Shown here: in pieces, positions 1-6,238 of the stretch
How positions within the stretch are numbered: the stretch's first letter is position 1
Layout of the letters: every line of letters starts with the position of its first letter
Assembly (NCBI GenBank): GCA_030749275.1
Contig: JASMKJ010000592.1
Location: forward strand, 1-8,516
Source: Acidimicrobiales bacterium
GTDB taxonomy: Bacteria; Actinomycetota; Acidimicrobiia; Acidimicrobiales; Poriferisodalaceae
DNA length: 8,516 nucleotides
Direction of reading: 5' to 3'
Program-made: the position numbers and the translations under genes
Notes under the pieces: model-generated
Seen by the model: only the letters and a program-made list of their open reading frames with translations
The model's database searches: none
What the model was told of the DNA's origin: nothing

Positions 1-149
1 CCAACCCTGGCCACCACCACACCTTCAAGGGAATCAAGGACGTTGATTTCTTCGACCGCCATCCCTAAATCGCTCATGTGGTCTGCCAACTCATGAGGAT
101 CCCCTTCGATCGGGGCGAATTCGCGCAGCCAAGACAGGAGAACTTTCAT
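1..149 (-). CDS. pheT: Phenylalanine-tRNA ligase beta subunit, N-terminal fragment
   Basis: The reading frame opens with ATG at 147-149 and runs off the left edge after 49 codons. The peptide begins MKVLLSWLREFAP and continues to a GVVVARV stretch, the standard start of bacterial PheT leading into the tRNA-binding (EMAP-like) domain. In the family, PheT is the large subunit of the alpha2-beta2 synthetase. It carries the B3/B4 editing domain and the anticodon-binding domain, neither of which is visible here. The start lies 12 bases after the pheS stop, so the two subunits are almost certainly co-transcribed. An AGG about 10 bases upstream is the only weak ribosome-binding signal. The identification is secure from the N-terminal motif plus the neighbouring pheS, but nothing can be said about the missing part. 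Confidence 0.95.
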   Translation of the reverse strand, partial: MKVLLSWLREFAPIEGDPHELADHMSDLGMAVEEINVLDSLEGVVVARV

Positions 150-161
150 TTCAATACCTGC

Positions 162-1232
162 CTAAAACTGCCTAAGGAATCTGACATCGTTGGTGTACAT
201 GTCTCTCAGGTCTTTGATCCCATAACGCATCAGCGCTAATCGGTCTATTCCGAAACCGAAGGCAAAACCAGTCCACTCTTCGCTGTCAACTCCACAGTTC
301 GCTAGAACATTCGGATGCACCATTCCGCAACCGCCCAGCTCAATCCAACCTGTTCGTTGACATGTTTGACATCCGTCACCTTCACATATCACGCAAGTGA
401 TATCGAACTCCGCACTGGGTTCGGTGAAAGGGAAGTAGGAAGGTCGCAGACGGCTACTGATCGCCCCACCAAAGTAAGCGGCTGTGAACTCGTTCAAAGT
501 TCCCGCTAAATCAGAGAGACTGATGCCGCGATCCACAACAAGTCCTTCAATCTGATGAAAAACGGGCATATGGCTTGCATCGGCCGTGTCTCGGCGAAAC
601 ACACGTCCGGGACACACCGTGTAAATCGGCGGAGCTATCGACTCCATAACCCGCACTTGTACTGGTGAAGTGTGAGTGCGGAGCAAGATGTTCGTCGCTT
701 CTCCCCCTTCGCCATCACCGATTTCGGTGCGTTCGCCCAAATCCAAGTAGAGGGTGTCAAACATCGACCTCGCGGGGTGCGCTGCTGGAAGATTTAAAGC
801 TTCGAAGTTGTACCAGTCCGTCTCTGCTTGCGGTCCTTCCGAGACGGTGAAACCCATACCAACGAATACGTCCTCTAGGCGTTCCATGGTTTGGGTAACC
901 AGATGTAGGTGGCCGCGATTATCTGTTTGCAGCGATTCGGTGAGATCCAGCCGTTCACTTTCTAACTGCGCTCGACGACTCGATAACTCGAACTTCTCCT
1001 TCGCCGCCGCGTGTGCTTCTCGGACTGTCTGTTGAGCTTGGTTTAAAGCTTGTCCAACATCAGCTCGTTCTTCCGCGTCGACTTCACCCATTAAGCGTTT
1101 GAGGCTGCTAAGCGCCGACTTCTTTCCGAAAAGCACAGGTTCTATTGCTTTCAGACTGTCGAGGTCGCCTGTCTTTTCGATTTCGCCTATTGCGGAAGCC
1201 TGTGCTTCAGCAATTTGGTCGTAGACACTCAC
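162..1232 (-). CDS. pheS: Phenylalanine-tRNA ligase alpha subunit
   Basis: PheS is the catalytic subunit that activates phenylalanine with ATP and charges tRNA-Phe in the cytoplasm. Visible features are an N-terminal coiled-coil arm (about residues 1-100), the class II core with motif 2 around GRVFRRDTADASHMPVFHQ, the FPFTEPSAEF block, a CxxC-x4-CxxC cluster (residues 280-291), GCGMVHPNVL, and motif 3 GFAFGFGIDRLALMRYGI near the C-terminus. The start is uncertain. A TTG at 1274 gives 370 aa. The GTG at 1230-1232 gives 356 aa, places the N-terminus where Bacillus PheS begins relative to the LxGKK motif, and has TATCCT 7 bases upstream, which would fit a leaderless start. Neither start has a clear Shine-Dalgarno sequence. 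The Cys4 cluster is shared with Bacillus-type PheS, and the mycobacterial protein, as I recall it, lacks it. The gene is followed by pheT after 12 bases. Confidence 0.97.
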   Translation of the reverse strand: MSVYDQIAEAQASAIGEIEKTGDLDSLKAIEPVLFGKKSALSSLKRLMGEVDAEERADVGQALNQAQQTVREAHAAAKEKFELSSRRAQLESERLDLTESLQTDNRGHLHLVTQTMERLEDVFVGMGFTVSEGPQAETDWYNFEALNLPAAHPARSMFDTLYLDLGERTEIGDGEGGEATNILLRTHTSPVQVRVMESIAPPIYTVCPGRVFRRDTADASHMPVFHQIEGLVVDRGISLSDLAGTLNEFTAAYFGGAISSRLRPSYFPFTEPSAEFDITCVICEGDGCQTCQRTGWIELGGCGMVHPNVLANCGVDSEEWTGFAFGFGIDRLALMRYGIKDLRDMYTNDVRFLRQF

Positions 1233-1302
1233 ACTGTGAAGGATACGGCCAGCAGAGCGACTACTAGAAGTCAATAACAGAATGAGTCGACACGGCTTGC
1301 CT

Positions 1303-2064
1303 TCAAGACCGCATTCGATACATCAGTAATCCGCCCACAACCGCGACGTTAAGGGATTCAACGAATGAACCCATGGGGACGGTGACGGAGGCATGGGCCC
1401 GACTCACCACTGCTTCAGATAGCCCATGAGCTTCGCTTCCCAGGATTAAAGCCATGCGCTCCGAAAGTTGAAGTGAGTCAAGGTTCGTGTCGCCTTTTGC
1501 GTCTGTCGCGACCACGAAGTGGCCGGCAGCGAGCAAGGCGTCTAGACCGAAGGAAAGGTCAAGATTTCGAGAGGCTTGCAGAGCGAAGAGAGTACCTGCG
1601 CTTGCTCGTATCGCTTTCGGACTCCACAAGTCTGCCGTTCCTTGCGAAGTAACAATCGCGTCGAACCCTGCAGCGGCCGCCGTGCGGACGATTGCTCCCA
1701 CGTTGCCTGGGTCTTGCACAGAGTCGACGACAACGACTCGGCGAAGTTCTACTATCGATTCGATTTCGGCCTCGTTGATTGCAGCTACAGCAAGTAACCC
1801 TTGCGGGGTTCCACTATCAGCCACTCGATCAAGCGTCTCTTTTTCCACCTCGTGCACCGGCCCATCAAAATCTTCGAAGGATCGGATAGTTGGGCGTTGG
1901 TCTGGGCCATAGAAAATCTCTTGAACCTCAGCACCGATTTGTAACGCAGTTCGTATGGCCCGCGGCCCTTCTACGACCGCTAGACGTTCGCCGTCGCGGA
2001 AGCGACGATCGTTAACCAGGCGTCTAAGACGCTTAAGTTTTGGTGAATGCGGAGAAAGAGTCAG
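1303..2064 (-). CDS. SpoU/TrmH-family RNA 2'-O-methyltransferase with probable CTG start
   Basis: This is a SPOUT-class, SAM-dependent ribose methyltransferase acting on rRNA or tRNA. The three family motifs are present: motif 1 [13 protein letters not shown] (about 121-133), motif 2 [12 protein letters not shown] (about 205-216) and motif 3 [15 protein letters not shown] (about 229-243), which forms the trefoil-knot SAM site. The first GTG in frame (1857) would give only 184 aa and remove the N-terminal substrate-binding domain. Upstream of it the frame stays open and encodes a typical start, [15 protein letters not shown], then [15 protein letters not shown]. There is no ATG, GTG or TTG back to the stop at 2083-2085. 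The CTG at 2062-2064 overlaps the rplT stop as CTGA and gives 253 aa, the usual family length. Methyltransferases of this kind sit after rplT in actinobacteria (tsnR in mycobacteria). The exact target nucleotide cannot be read from the sequence. Confidence 0.9.
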   Translation of the reverse strand: MTLSPHSPKLKRLRRLVNDRRFRDGERLAVVEGPRAIRTALQIGAEVQEIFYGPDQRPTIRSFEDFDGPVHEVEKETLDRVADSGTPQGLLAVAAINEAEIESIVELRRVVVVDSVQDPGNVGAIVRTAAAAGFDAIVTSQGTADLWSPKAIRASAGTLFALQASRNLDLSFGLDALLAAGHFVVATDAKGDTNLDSLQLSERMALILGSEAHGLSEAVVSRAHASVTVPMGSFVESLNVAVVGGLLMYRMRS

Positions 2065-2423
2065 CTTGCTTGTCGGGCTGATTCAGCTTTTTCTACCAGC
2101 TTGCTGAAAGCCTCAGGATCGTTGACAGCCATCTCGGACAAAATCTTTCGATCAACCTGAACCCCCGCCGCGTTCAGCCCGTTAACCAGTTTGCTATAGC
2201 TGGTTCCGTTTTGTCGGGCCGCAGCGTTAATTCGTTGAATCCAGAGCCTGCGGAATTCTCCTTTGCGAGCTCGACGGTCCCTAAACGCATAGTTACCGCT
2301 GTGCATTACTTGTTCGTTGGCCGCTCTATAGGAACGACTCTTGTTGCCGTAGTAACCCTTGGCTTTTTGCAGGGTAGCTTTTCGGCTCTTTCTGCCTGCG
2401 ACCGAACGCTTTACACGTGCCAC
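2061..2423 (-). CDS. rplT: 50S ribosomal protein L20
   Basis: L20 is an early-binding 23S rRNA protein needed for large-subunit assembly; in several bacteria it also represses its own operon. The 120-residue product opens [26 protein letters not shown] and contains [26 protein letters not shown], both diagnostic, with the extended basic N-terminal helix intact. The start is GTG (2421-2423), preceded by a good Shine-Dalgarno sequence, GAGGAG, 7 bases upstream. It lies 24 bases after rpmI. Its TGA stop overlaps the probable CTG start of the downstream methyltransferase, which implies translational coupling. Confidence 0.98.
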   Translation of the reverse strand: MARVKRSVAGRKSRKATLQKAKGYYGNKSRSYRAANEQVMHSGNYAFRDRRARKGEFRRLWIQRINAAARQNGTSYSKLVNGLNAAGVQVDRKILSEMAVNDPEAFSKLVEKAESARQAS

Positions 2424-2447
2424 TTGAAGTCTCCTCTAAGAATGTTT

Positions 2448-2642
2448 CTACTTGCCCAACATCTTGTTGATGCGTGGCAAGTCGGCTTTGCTGATTTCGC
2501 CTTCAAGCGCCAAGCGGCGCTTCCTCTTGGCAGATTTTTTTTCGAGGATATGGTTTCTGCCCTGCTTGCGCCTGACAATTTTTCCTGAACCGCTTGTTTT
2601 GAACCTCTTTTTGGCTCCACTGTGTGTCTTCATTTTGGGCAT
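2448..2642 (-). CDS. rpmI: 50S ribosomal protein L35
   Basis: L35 is a small basic protein of the large ribosomal subunit. The 64-residue product begins [20 protein letters not shown] and keeps the usual [16 protein letters not shown] core, at the family's usual length. It starts with ATG and has the Shine-Dalgarno sequence AAGGA 6 bases upstream. That sequence lies in the 3' arm of a small perfect hairpin, annotated separately. The gene sits 64 bases after infC and 24 bases before rplT, the near-universal infC-rpmI-rplT order. In E. coli and Bacillus, L20 controls this operon through the leader RNA. Confidence 0.98.
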   Translation of the reverse strand: MPKMKTHSGAKKRFKTSGSGKIVRRKQGRNHILEKKSAKRKRRLALEGEISKADLPRINKMLGK

Positions 2643-2648
2643 AACGTT

Positions 2649-2662
2649 TCCTTATCGAAGGA
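2649..2662 (-). promoter_or_regulatory. Hairpin that sequesters the rpmI ribosome-binding site
   Basis: On the minus strand TCCTT pairs perfectly with AAGGA across a CGAT loop. AAGGA is the Shine-Dalgarno sequence of rpmI, ending 6 bases before its ATG. The pairing would hide the site from the ribosome unless opened by upstream translation of infC or by a protein. The stem is seen directly; a regulatory role, for example with L20, is inferred from the known control of this operon in other bacteria. With only five pairs it may also be incidental. Confidence 0.4.
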
Positions 2663-2706
2663 TTCGAGGGGTTTGATTATCGGATACCGGGACCTTGGCC
2701 TGCTCC

Positions 2707-3273
2707 CTAGGAGTTTGGCTCTTCTTCGGTTTTCTTTCGTCGCTGTCTCGCTGTCTTATCGGGACTCAGAACCATGGTCATGTTGCGGCCATCTAGTTTG
2801 GGAAATTGGTCGACTTTCCCGACTGTCTCCACAGTCTCTGCAACTCGTTCAAGGATTTCCCTACCTAACTCAGGGTGGAAGACTTCTCTTCCTCGGAACA
2901 TGATGGTGATTTTGACCTTGTGACCGTCCGAGAGAAATTTCTCCACCTTGGTCGTCTTGGTGTCAAAATCTCCTTGTCCGATCTTCGGTCGGTACTTCAT
3001 TTCCTTTAGGGAAATGGAGCTCGCTTTCTTCCTTGACTCCTTAGCCCTTTGGGATGACTCGTACTTGAATTTGCCGTAGTCCATGATCCGACATACGGGA
3101 GGGTTCGCGTCTGGAGCGACCTCCACCAAGTCAAGATCTAGTTCTTGTGCAATATTCAGTGCTTCTGGCAAGGGTTTGATACCGATTTGTTCGCCGTCAG
3201 GGGCAACTAGTCGGACCTCCCGCACCCGAATCTCTTCATTGATCCGAGCGTCGCCTTCGTCTGGGCGTGCTAT
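2707..3273 (-). CDS. infC: Translation initiation factor IF-3, non-canonical start
   Basis: IF3 binds the 30S subunit, prevents premature joining of 50S, and checks initiator tRNA and start codon. The family signatures are clear: INEEIRVREVRLV at the N-terminus, NPPVCRIMDYGKFKYE in the middle, and the C-domain with KITIMFRGRE and DGRNMTMVLSP, followed by a short charged tail. The first GTG in frame (3225) would delete the conserved INEEIRV strand. Upstream of it the frame is open to a TAA at 3286-3288 and contains no ATG, GTG, TTG or CTG. The candidates are ATA at 3271-3273 (188 aa, chosen because homologues carry several residues before INEE), ATC at 3241-3243 (GAAGG 10 bases upstream) and ATT at 3229-3231. 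E. coli infC uses AUU for autoregulation, so a rare codon is credible here. The exact start is unresolved. Confidence 0.96.
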   Translation of the reverse strand: MARPDEGDARINEEIRVREVRLVAPDGEQIGIKPLPEALNIAQELDLDLVEVAPDANPPVCRIMDYGKFKYESSQRAKESRKKASSISLKEMKYRPKIGQGDFDTKTTKVEKFLSDGHKVKITIMFRGREVFHPELGREILERVAETVETVGKVDQFPKLDGRNMTMVLSPDKTARQRRKKTEEEPNS

Positions 3274-3341
3274 GGCCTTACTCGCTTAACCAAGGACATT
3301 CTCCAAGTCCGTTGATGGCACCTCTCGCCAGATGACGAAAA

Positions 3342-3362
3342 GCGGACACATTTGGTGTCCGC
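3342..3362 (-). terminator. Strong hairpin with U-run in the infC leader (possible attenuator)
   Basis: An 8-bp perfect inverted repeat, GCGGACAC and GTGTCCGC, with a 5-base loop is followed on the minus strand by TTTTCGTC. The U-run is on the infC side only; the other flank reads CTCAC. The hairpin therefore looks like an intrinsic terminator for transcription heading into infC, about 70 bases before the earliest possible infC start. The gene on the other side is divergent, so it has no upstream gene to terminate, and attenuation of infC transcription is the natural reading. The structure is seen; the function is inferred. Confidence 0.5.
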
Positions 3363-3469
3363 CTCACATATCGGTGTCAACAACAGCCAAAACCGTTTGT
3401 CGAACCGACAGGGACCGCATCGCGCCTCTCAGCGGAACGGTGGGGGCGAAACCCCGCTTGTATCTATTG

Positions 3470-3497
3470 TTGACGGCGTAGGGTAGCAGGGTAAACA
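3470..3497 (+). promoter_or_regulatory. Candidate promoter for the DUF1844 gene
   Basis: TTGACG at 3470-3475 and TAAACA at 3492-3497 are separated by 16 bases, a near-consensus -35 and a weaker -10 for the housekeeping sigma factor. They are oriented toward the gene that starts at 3556. The resulting leader would be about 50 bases and would include an imperfect hairpin (arms 3512-3520 and 3528-3535, one bulged G). On the opposite strand I could not find a convincing paired -35/-10 for infC; a lone TTGACA lies at 3375-3380. Confidence 0.4.
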
Positions 3498-3555
3498 CAC
3501 ATTCCGAACAAGCAGGTCCCATCTTTGGGGACTGCGCCAGTTTGAAAGAGGGCCC

Positions 3556-3963
3556 GTGAGTAGCTTTTGGACTCCTTCGGGAGAGCACGAAGTTCCTGAT
3601 AACGACGACGAAAACACGGTTGTTAATCCCCCAGTTTCAGGACCAGGAGATGTCGAAATCGATCCCGAGACGGCTGCTGCTATGGAGCAACAGCTCCGGG
3701 AAGCCCAAGAACAGTTGCTTTCGGTGCCTGCTGCACAGATCGTCGCGAATCACATCATCGGACTATTCGAATTGGCGGCTCTTCACCTGCGCGTCGATCC
3801 TCCAAATCTGGACGAGGCCCGATTGCCTATCGACGCTATGGGAATTTTGGTTGAGCAATTGGGTGATCAACTTCCAGAGCACCAAACGTTGTCCGCTGCT
3901 CTGCATCAAATCAGGCTTGCGTTTGTGGAGGTACAGAACCAAACGGCCGAAGATGAGAACTAG
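3556..3963 (+). CDS. DUF1844-family protein beside infC
   Basis: This is a 135-residue protein of unknown function that matches the actinobacterial DUF1844 pattern from memory. It has an acidic disordered N-terminus (about 1-50), then a helical domain with LLSVPAAQIVANHIIGLFELAALHL (54-78), a conserved LDEAR (85-89), a second hydrophobic helix and LHQIRLAFVEVQ near the end. No signal peptide or membrane segment is apparent, so it is probably cytoplasmic. The start is GTG with AGAGGG immediately upstream, 3-4 bases away, a short but usable spacing. In Streptomyces and related genomes a protein of this type lies next to infC, which suggests a link to translation, but no function is established. 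Here it is divergent from infC and converges on hisG with 12 bases between the stops and no visible terminator. Confidence 0.85.
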   Translation: MSSFWTPSGEHEVPDNDDENTVVNPPVSGPGDVEIDPETAAAMEQQLREAQEQLLSVPAAQIVANHIIGLFELAALHLRVDPPNLDEARLPIDAMGILVEQLGDQLPEHQTLSAALHQIRLAFVEVQNQTAEDEN

Positions 3964-3975
3964 CTGAGTCCTGCT

Positions 3976-4851
3976 TTACGGCACGATCTTGGAAATAGGA
4001 AGTTCGATTACATCGGTGGCGCCGAGATCGAGAAGCTGCGGAATCAAAACGTTGATGTCGCTTTTGTTGACAACTGTCTCGACAGCGAAACCGCCCCCGC
4101 CCCACAATTCGTTTACGGTCGGTGCCTTCATCGACGGGAGCATACGTATTACCTGATCGAGTTCTGAGGCACCTACGTTCAACTTCATCAGGACACGACC
4201 TCTGGCATCTAGCACTCCATCTAGCAGGGTCTTGATCTGCTCCATCGCTTTGCGTTTCTCGGGGTCTTCATAGGACTGGTTGTTCGCAAATATTTCGGTG
4301 TAGCTGGTCAGGATTTCGTCAATGATCTTGAGTCCCGCTGCCCTCAAGGCGCTTCCAGTCTCAGTTAGGTCGACGACAGCGTCGACGATCTCGGGTGCCT
4401 TCGCCTCTGTCGCTCCGTAGCTAAGCATCACCTCAGCTTCGATGCCCGCCGCGGCGAAGTGGCGATCGGTTAGTTCTGGATACTCGCTTGAAACTCGGAC
4501 GCCTTGGGGTAAGTCCGCAATAGTTTCGTATTCACTGTCTGCGGGGACCGCCACCACAATCTTGACTGGCTTCGCTGTCACTTTGGAATACTTGAGTTCC
4601 CCTAGCGGGACAACGTCACTACTGGTTTCTTCGATCCAGTCTCTGCCCGCGATGCCGACATCAAACAGACCATCCGCGACGTACATGGGGATTTCTTGTG
4701 GTCGAAGGATGCGTACATCGGCGATTCTTGGGTCGTCTATCGTCGCTCGATAGTCGACATCACTGCTTCGACGGACTGTGAGATCAGCCTCTTCGAACAA
4801 CTGGAGGGTCGCCTTTTCAAGGGAACCCTTCGGTAACACAAGTTTCAGCAT
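3976..4851 (-). CDS. hisG: ATP phosphoribosyltransferase, long form
   Basis: HisG joins ATP and PRPP in the first, feedback-inhibited step of histidine biosynthesis. The 291-residue product begins MLKLVLPKGSLEKATLQLFEEA. It has GLFDVGIAGRDWI (61-73), the PRPP-binding loop DLTETGSALRA (161-171) and a C-terminal ACT-like regulatory domain (about 215-291). The length and that last domain identify the long, hexameric, histidine-inhibited type that needs no HisZ. It starts at ATG 4849-4851 with no Shine-Dalgarno sequence, but TACCGT lies 7 bases upstream, so a leaderless transcript is possible. A 97-base gap separates it from ribBA. No other his gene is in the window. The small genes often placed beside hisG in actinobacteria (hisE/hisI) are absent from that gap. 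Confidence 0.97.
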   Translation of the reverse strand: MLKLVLPKGSLEKATLQLFEEADLTVRRSSDVDYRATIDDPRIADVRILRPQEIPMYVADGLFDVGIAGRDWIEETSSDVVPLGELKYSKVTAKPVKIVVAVPADSEYETIADLPQGVRVSSEYPELTDRHFAAAGIEAEVMLSYGATEAKAPEIVDAVVDLTETGSALRAAGLKIIDEILTSYTEIFANNQSYEDPEKRKAMEQIKTLLDGVLDARGRVLMKLNVGASELDQVIRMLPSMKAPTVNELWGGGGFAVETVVNKSDINVLIPQLLDLGATDVIELPISKIVP

Positions 4852-4858
4852 GGTGTTG

Positions 4859-4886
4859 ACGGTACCGTTCGGATTAGCTGAAGCAA
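4859..4886 (-). promoter_or_regulatory. Candidate leaderless promoter of hisG
   Basis: On the minus strand TTGCTT (4881-4886) and TACCGT (4859-4864) are 16 bases apart, and TACCGT ends 7 bases before the hisG ATG. Transcription would then begin at or next to the start codon, as is common in actinobacteria. The absence of a Shine-Dalgarno sequence and the 97-base gap after ribBA agree with this. It is a pattern match only. hisG could equally be read through from the rib genes, because no terminator is visible in the gap. Confidence 0.4.
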
Positions 4887-4948
4887 TAGTTAATTTCTCG
4901 ATTCACCGAGTCCGCTCCCGATTCGAAACGGCGGTTACTTCAGAAAGT

Positions 4949-6214
4949 TCAATCGACCGCTAAGTCGTCGAGGCCTTCAATCATGTGACCGAGTCGCACA
5001 TTTTTAGTTCGGAGGTACGCCAAGTTTTCCGGATTGGCACCGGTAGGTGTAGAGACTCTTTCCACAATTTCAAGCCCGTAGCCCTCAAGTCCACCGATCT
5101 TGTCCGGGTTGTTGGTCATGAGACGCATTTTGGTGACCCCAAGCTCAACAAGGATTTGTGCTCCAATGCCATATTCGCGGCTGTCGATCGGCAGGCCTAG
5201 CTCAAGATTCGCGTCCACGGTGTCCCGACCTTCGTCTTGGAGGTGGTAGGCAGCCATTTTGTGGCCTATGCCGATGCCGCGACCCTCGTGGCCACGCAAG
5301 TAGACCAGAACACCTGCACCCTCCCCTGAGATCGCTTCCAGAGCTGTATGTAATTGGCTCCCACAATCACAGCGCATCGATGCCAGGACATCTCCAGTCA
5401 AGCATTCACTGTGGACACGCACTAAAACGGGTTCTGGGCCCATGATTTGGCCGAACACAAGAGCCAGGTGCTCGGTTTCATCGAAATCCCGGAAGACGTG
5501 TGCCGTAAAGTCCCCATAAATTGTTGGGATCCGTGCTTGCGATACAGGGTCGACTAAGCGTTCGTTTGCTCTTCGGTAGCGAATCAGGTCTGCTATCGAG
5601 ATGAGTAATAGGTCGTGCTCTTCGCAGAACGTCGTGAGGTCTGGTAACCGAGACATGGAGCCGTCTTCGTTGACGACTTCGGCCAAGACCCCCGCTGGTT
5701 CGCATCCGGCTAAGCGCGCTAGATCGACCGCTGCTTCTGTGTGACCAGCTCGTTTTAGTACACCACCTGGCCGATATCGAAGAGGGAGCACGTGACCCGG
5801 TCGAACAAAATCATGTGGTTCGCTATTAGGAGAAGCCAGCAGGTTGAGAGTTTTGGAGCGATCACTCGCTGATATACCCGTAGTAGTTCCTTCCGCCGCA
5901 TCGACGGTTATGGTGTACGCCGTACGCATGGGCTCGGTGTTGACTGTCACCATAAGGGGTAGTGCTAGGTCGTCTAGCCGTTCACCGGTCATCGGTGCGC
6001 ACAAAACACCAGATGTGTAACGAACGAAGAACGCAATACTTTCTGGTGTCGCGTGTTCTGCGGCCATGATCAGGTCGCCTTCATTCTCGCGATCTTCATC
6101 ATCGACCACGACAACGATTTCGCCTCGGCCAATAGCTTCGATCGCGTCTTCTACAGCAGCCAGCGGGGAGTTAGAGTCTCCCGATGCTTGATTCCTAGAT
6201 TTTGTTTTGGGCAT
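4949..6214 (-). CDS. ribBA: Bifunctional DHBP synthase / GTP cyclohydrolase II
   Basis: The protein supplies both riboflavin precursors. The RibB half makes 3,4-dihydroxy-2-butanone 4-phosphate from ribulose 5-phosphate, and the RibA half opens GTP. In the RibB half are [11 protein letters not shown] (about 38-48), [14 protein letters not shown] and [16 protein letters not shown] (about 155-170). In the RibA half are the zinc cysteines of [19 protein letters not shown] (C271, C282, C284), [10 protein letters not shown] (about 307-316) and [12 protein letters not shown] chose the ATG at 6212-6214 (421 aa) because GAGG lies about 10 bases upstream. A GTG at 6235, three bases after the ribE stop, would add seven residues. 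The catalytic residues of both halves appear intact. Lumazine synthase (ribH) usually follows this gene but does not here. Confidence 0.98.
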   Translation of the reverse strand: MPKTKSRNQASGDSNSPLAAVEDAIEAIGRGEIVVVVDDEDRENEGDLIMAAEHATPESIAFFVRYTSGVLCAPMTGERLDDLALPLMVTVNTEPMRTAYTITVDAAEGTTTGISASDRSKTLNLLASPNSEPHDFVRPGHVLPLRYRPGGVLKRAGHTEAAVDLARLAGCEPAGVLAEVVNEDGSMSRLPDLTTFCEEHDLLLISIADLIRYRRANERLVDPVSQARIPTIYGDFTAHVFRDFDETEHLALVFGQIMGPEPVLVRVHSECLTGDVLASMRCDCGSQLHTALEAISGEGAGVLVYLRGHEGRGIGIGHKMAAYHLQDEGRDTVDANLELGLPIDSREYGIGAQILVELGVTKMRLMTNNPDKIGGLEGYGLEIVERVSTPTGANPENLAYLRTKNVRLGHMIEGLDDLAVD

Positions 6215-6238
6215 CGCTATGAACCTCGGTGGCACCTG

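Noticed and set aside
1487..1912. Plus-strand 141-codon open frame opposite the methyltransferase
   Set aside because: Low-complexity Ala/Ser/Thr composition typical of an antisense frame; the minus-strand methyltransferase has all three family motifs.
3352..3380. TTGACA at 3375-3380 as a complete infC promoter
   Set aside because: No acceptable -10 hexamer lies 15-19 bases downstream; that position falls in the leader hairpin.
3440..3465. GGGG/CCCC hairpin in the divergent region near 3443-3456
   Set aside because: Only about four pairs and no adjacent U-run or gene boundary; too weak to call a regulatory element.
3364..3617. Minus-strand open frames of 62-74 codons across the infC-DUF1844 divergent region
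   Set aside because: They run antisense into the DUF1844 start and through the leader, have no family resemblance and no ribosome-binding site, and their codon content looks like chance.
4442..4753. Plus-strand 103-codon open frame inside hisG
   Set aside because: It is a Ser/Thr-rich shadow of the well-supported hisG reading frame.
4880..4930. Possible terminator or hairpin between ribBA and hisG
   Set aside because: Only interrupted pairing (TTTC/GAAA and a 3-bp GAG/CTC stem) and no U-run on the minus strand.
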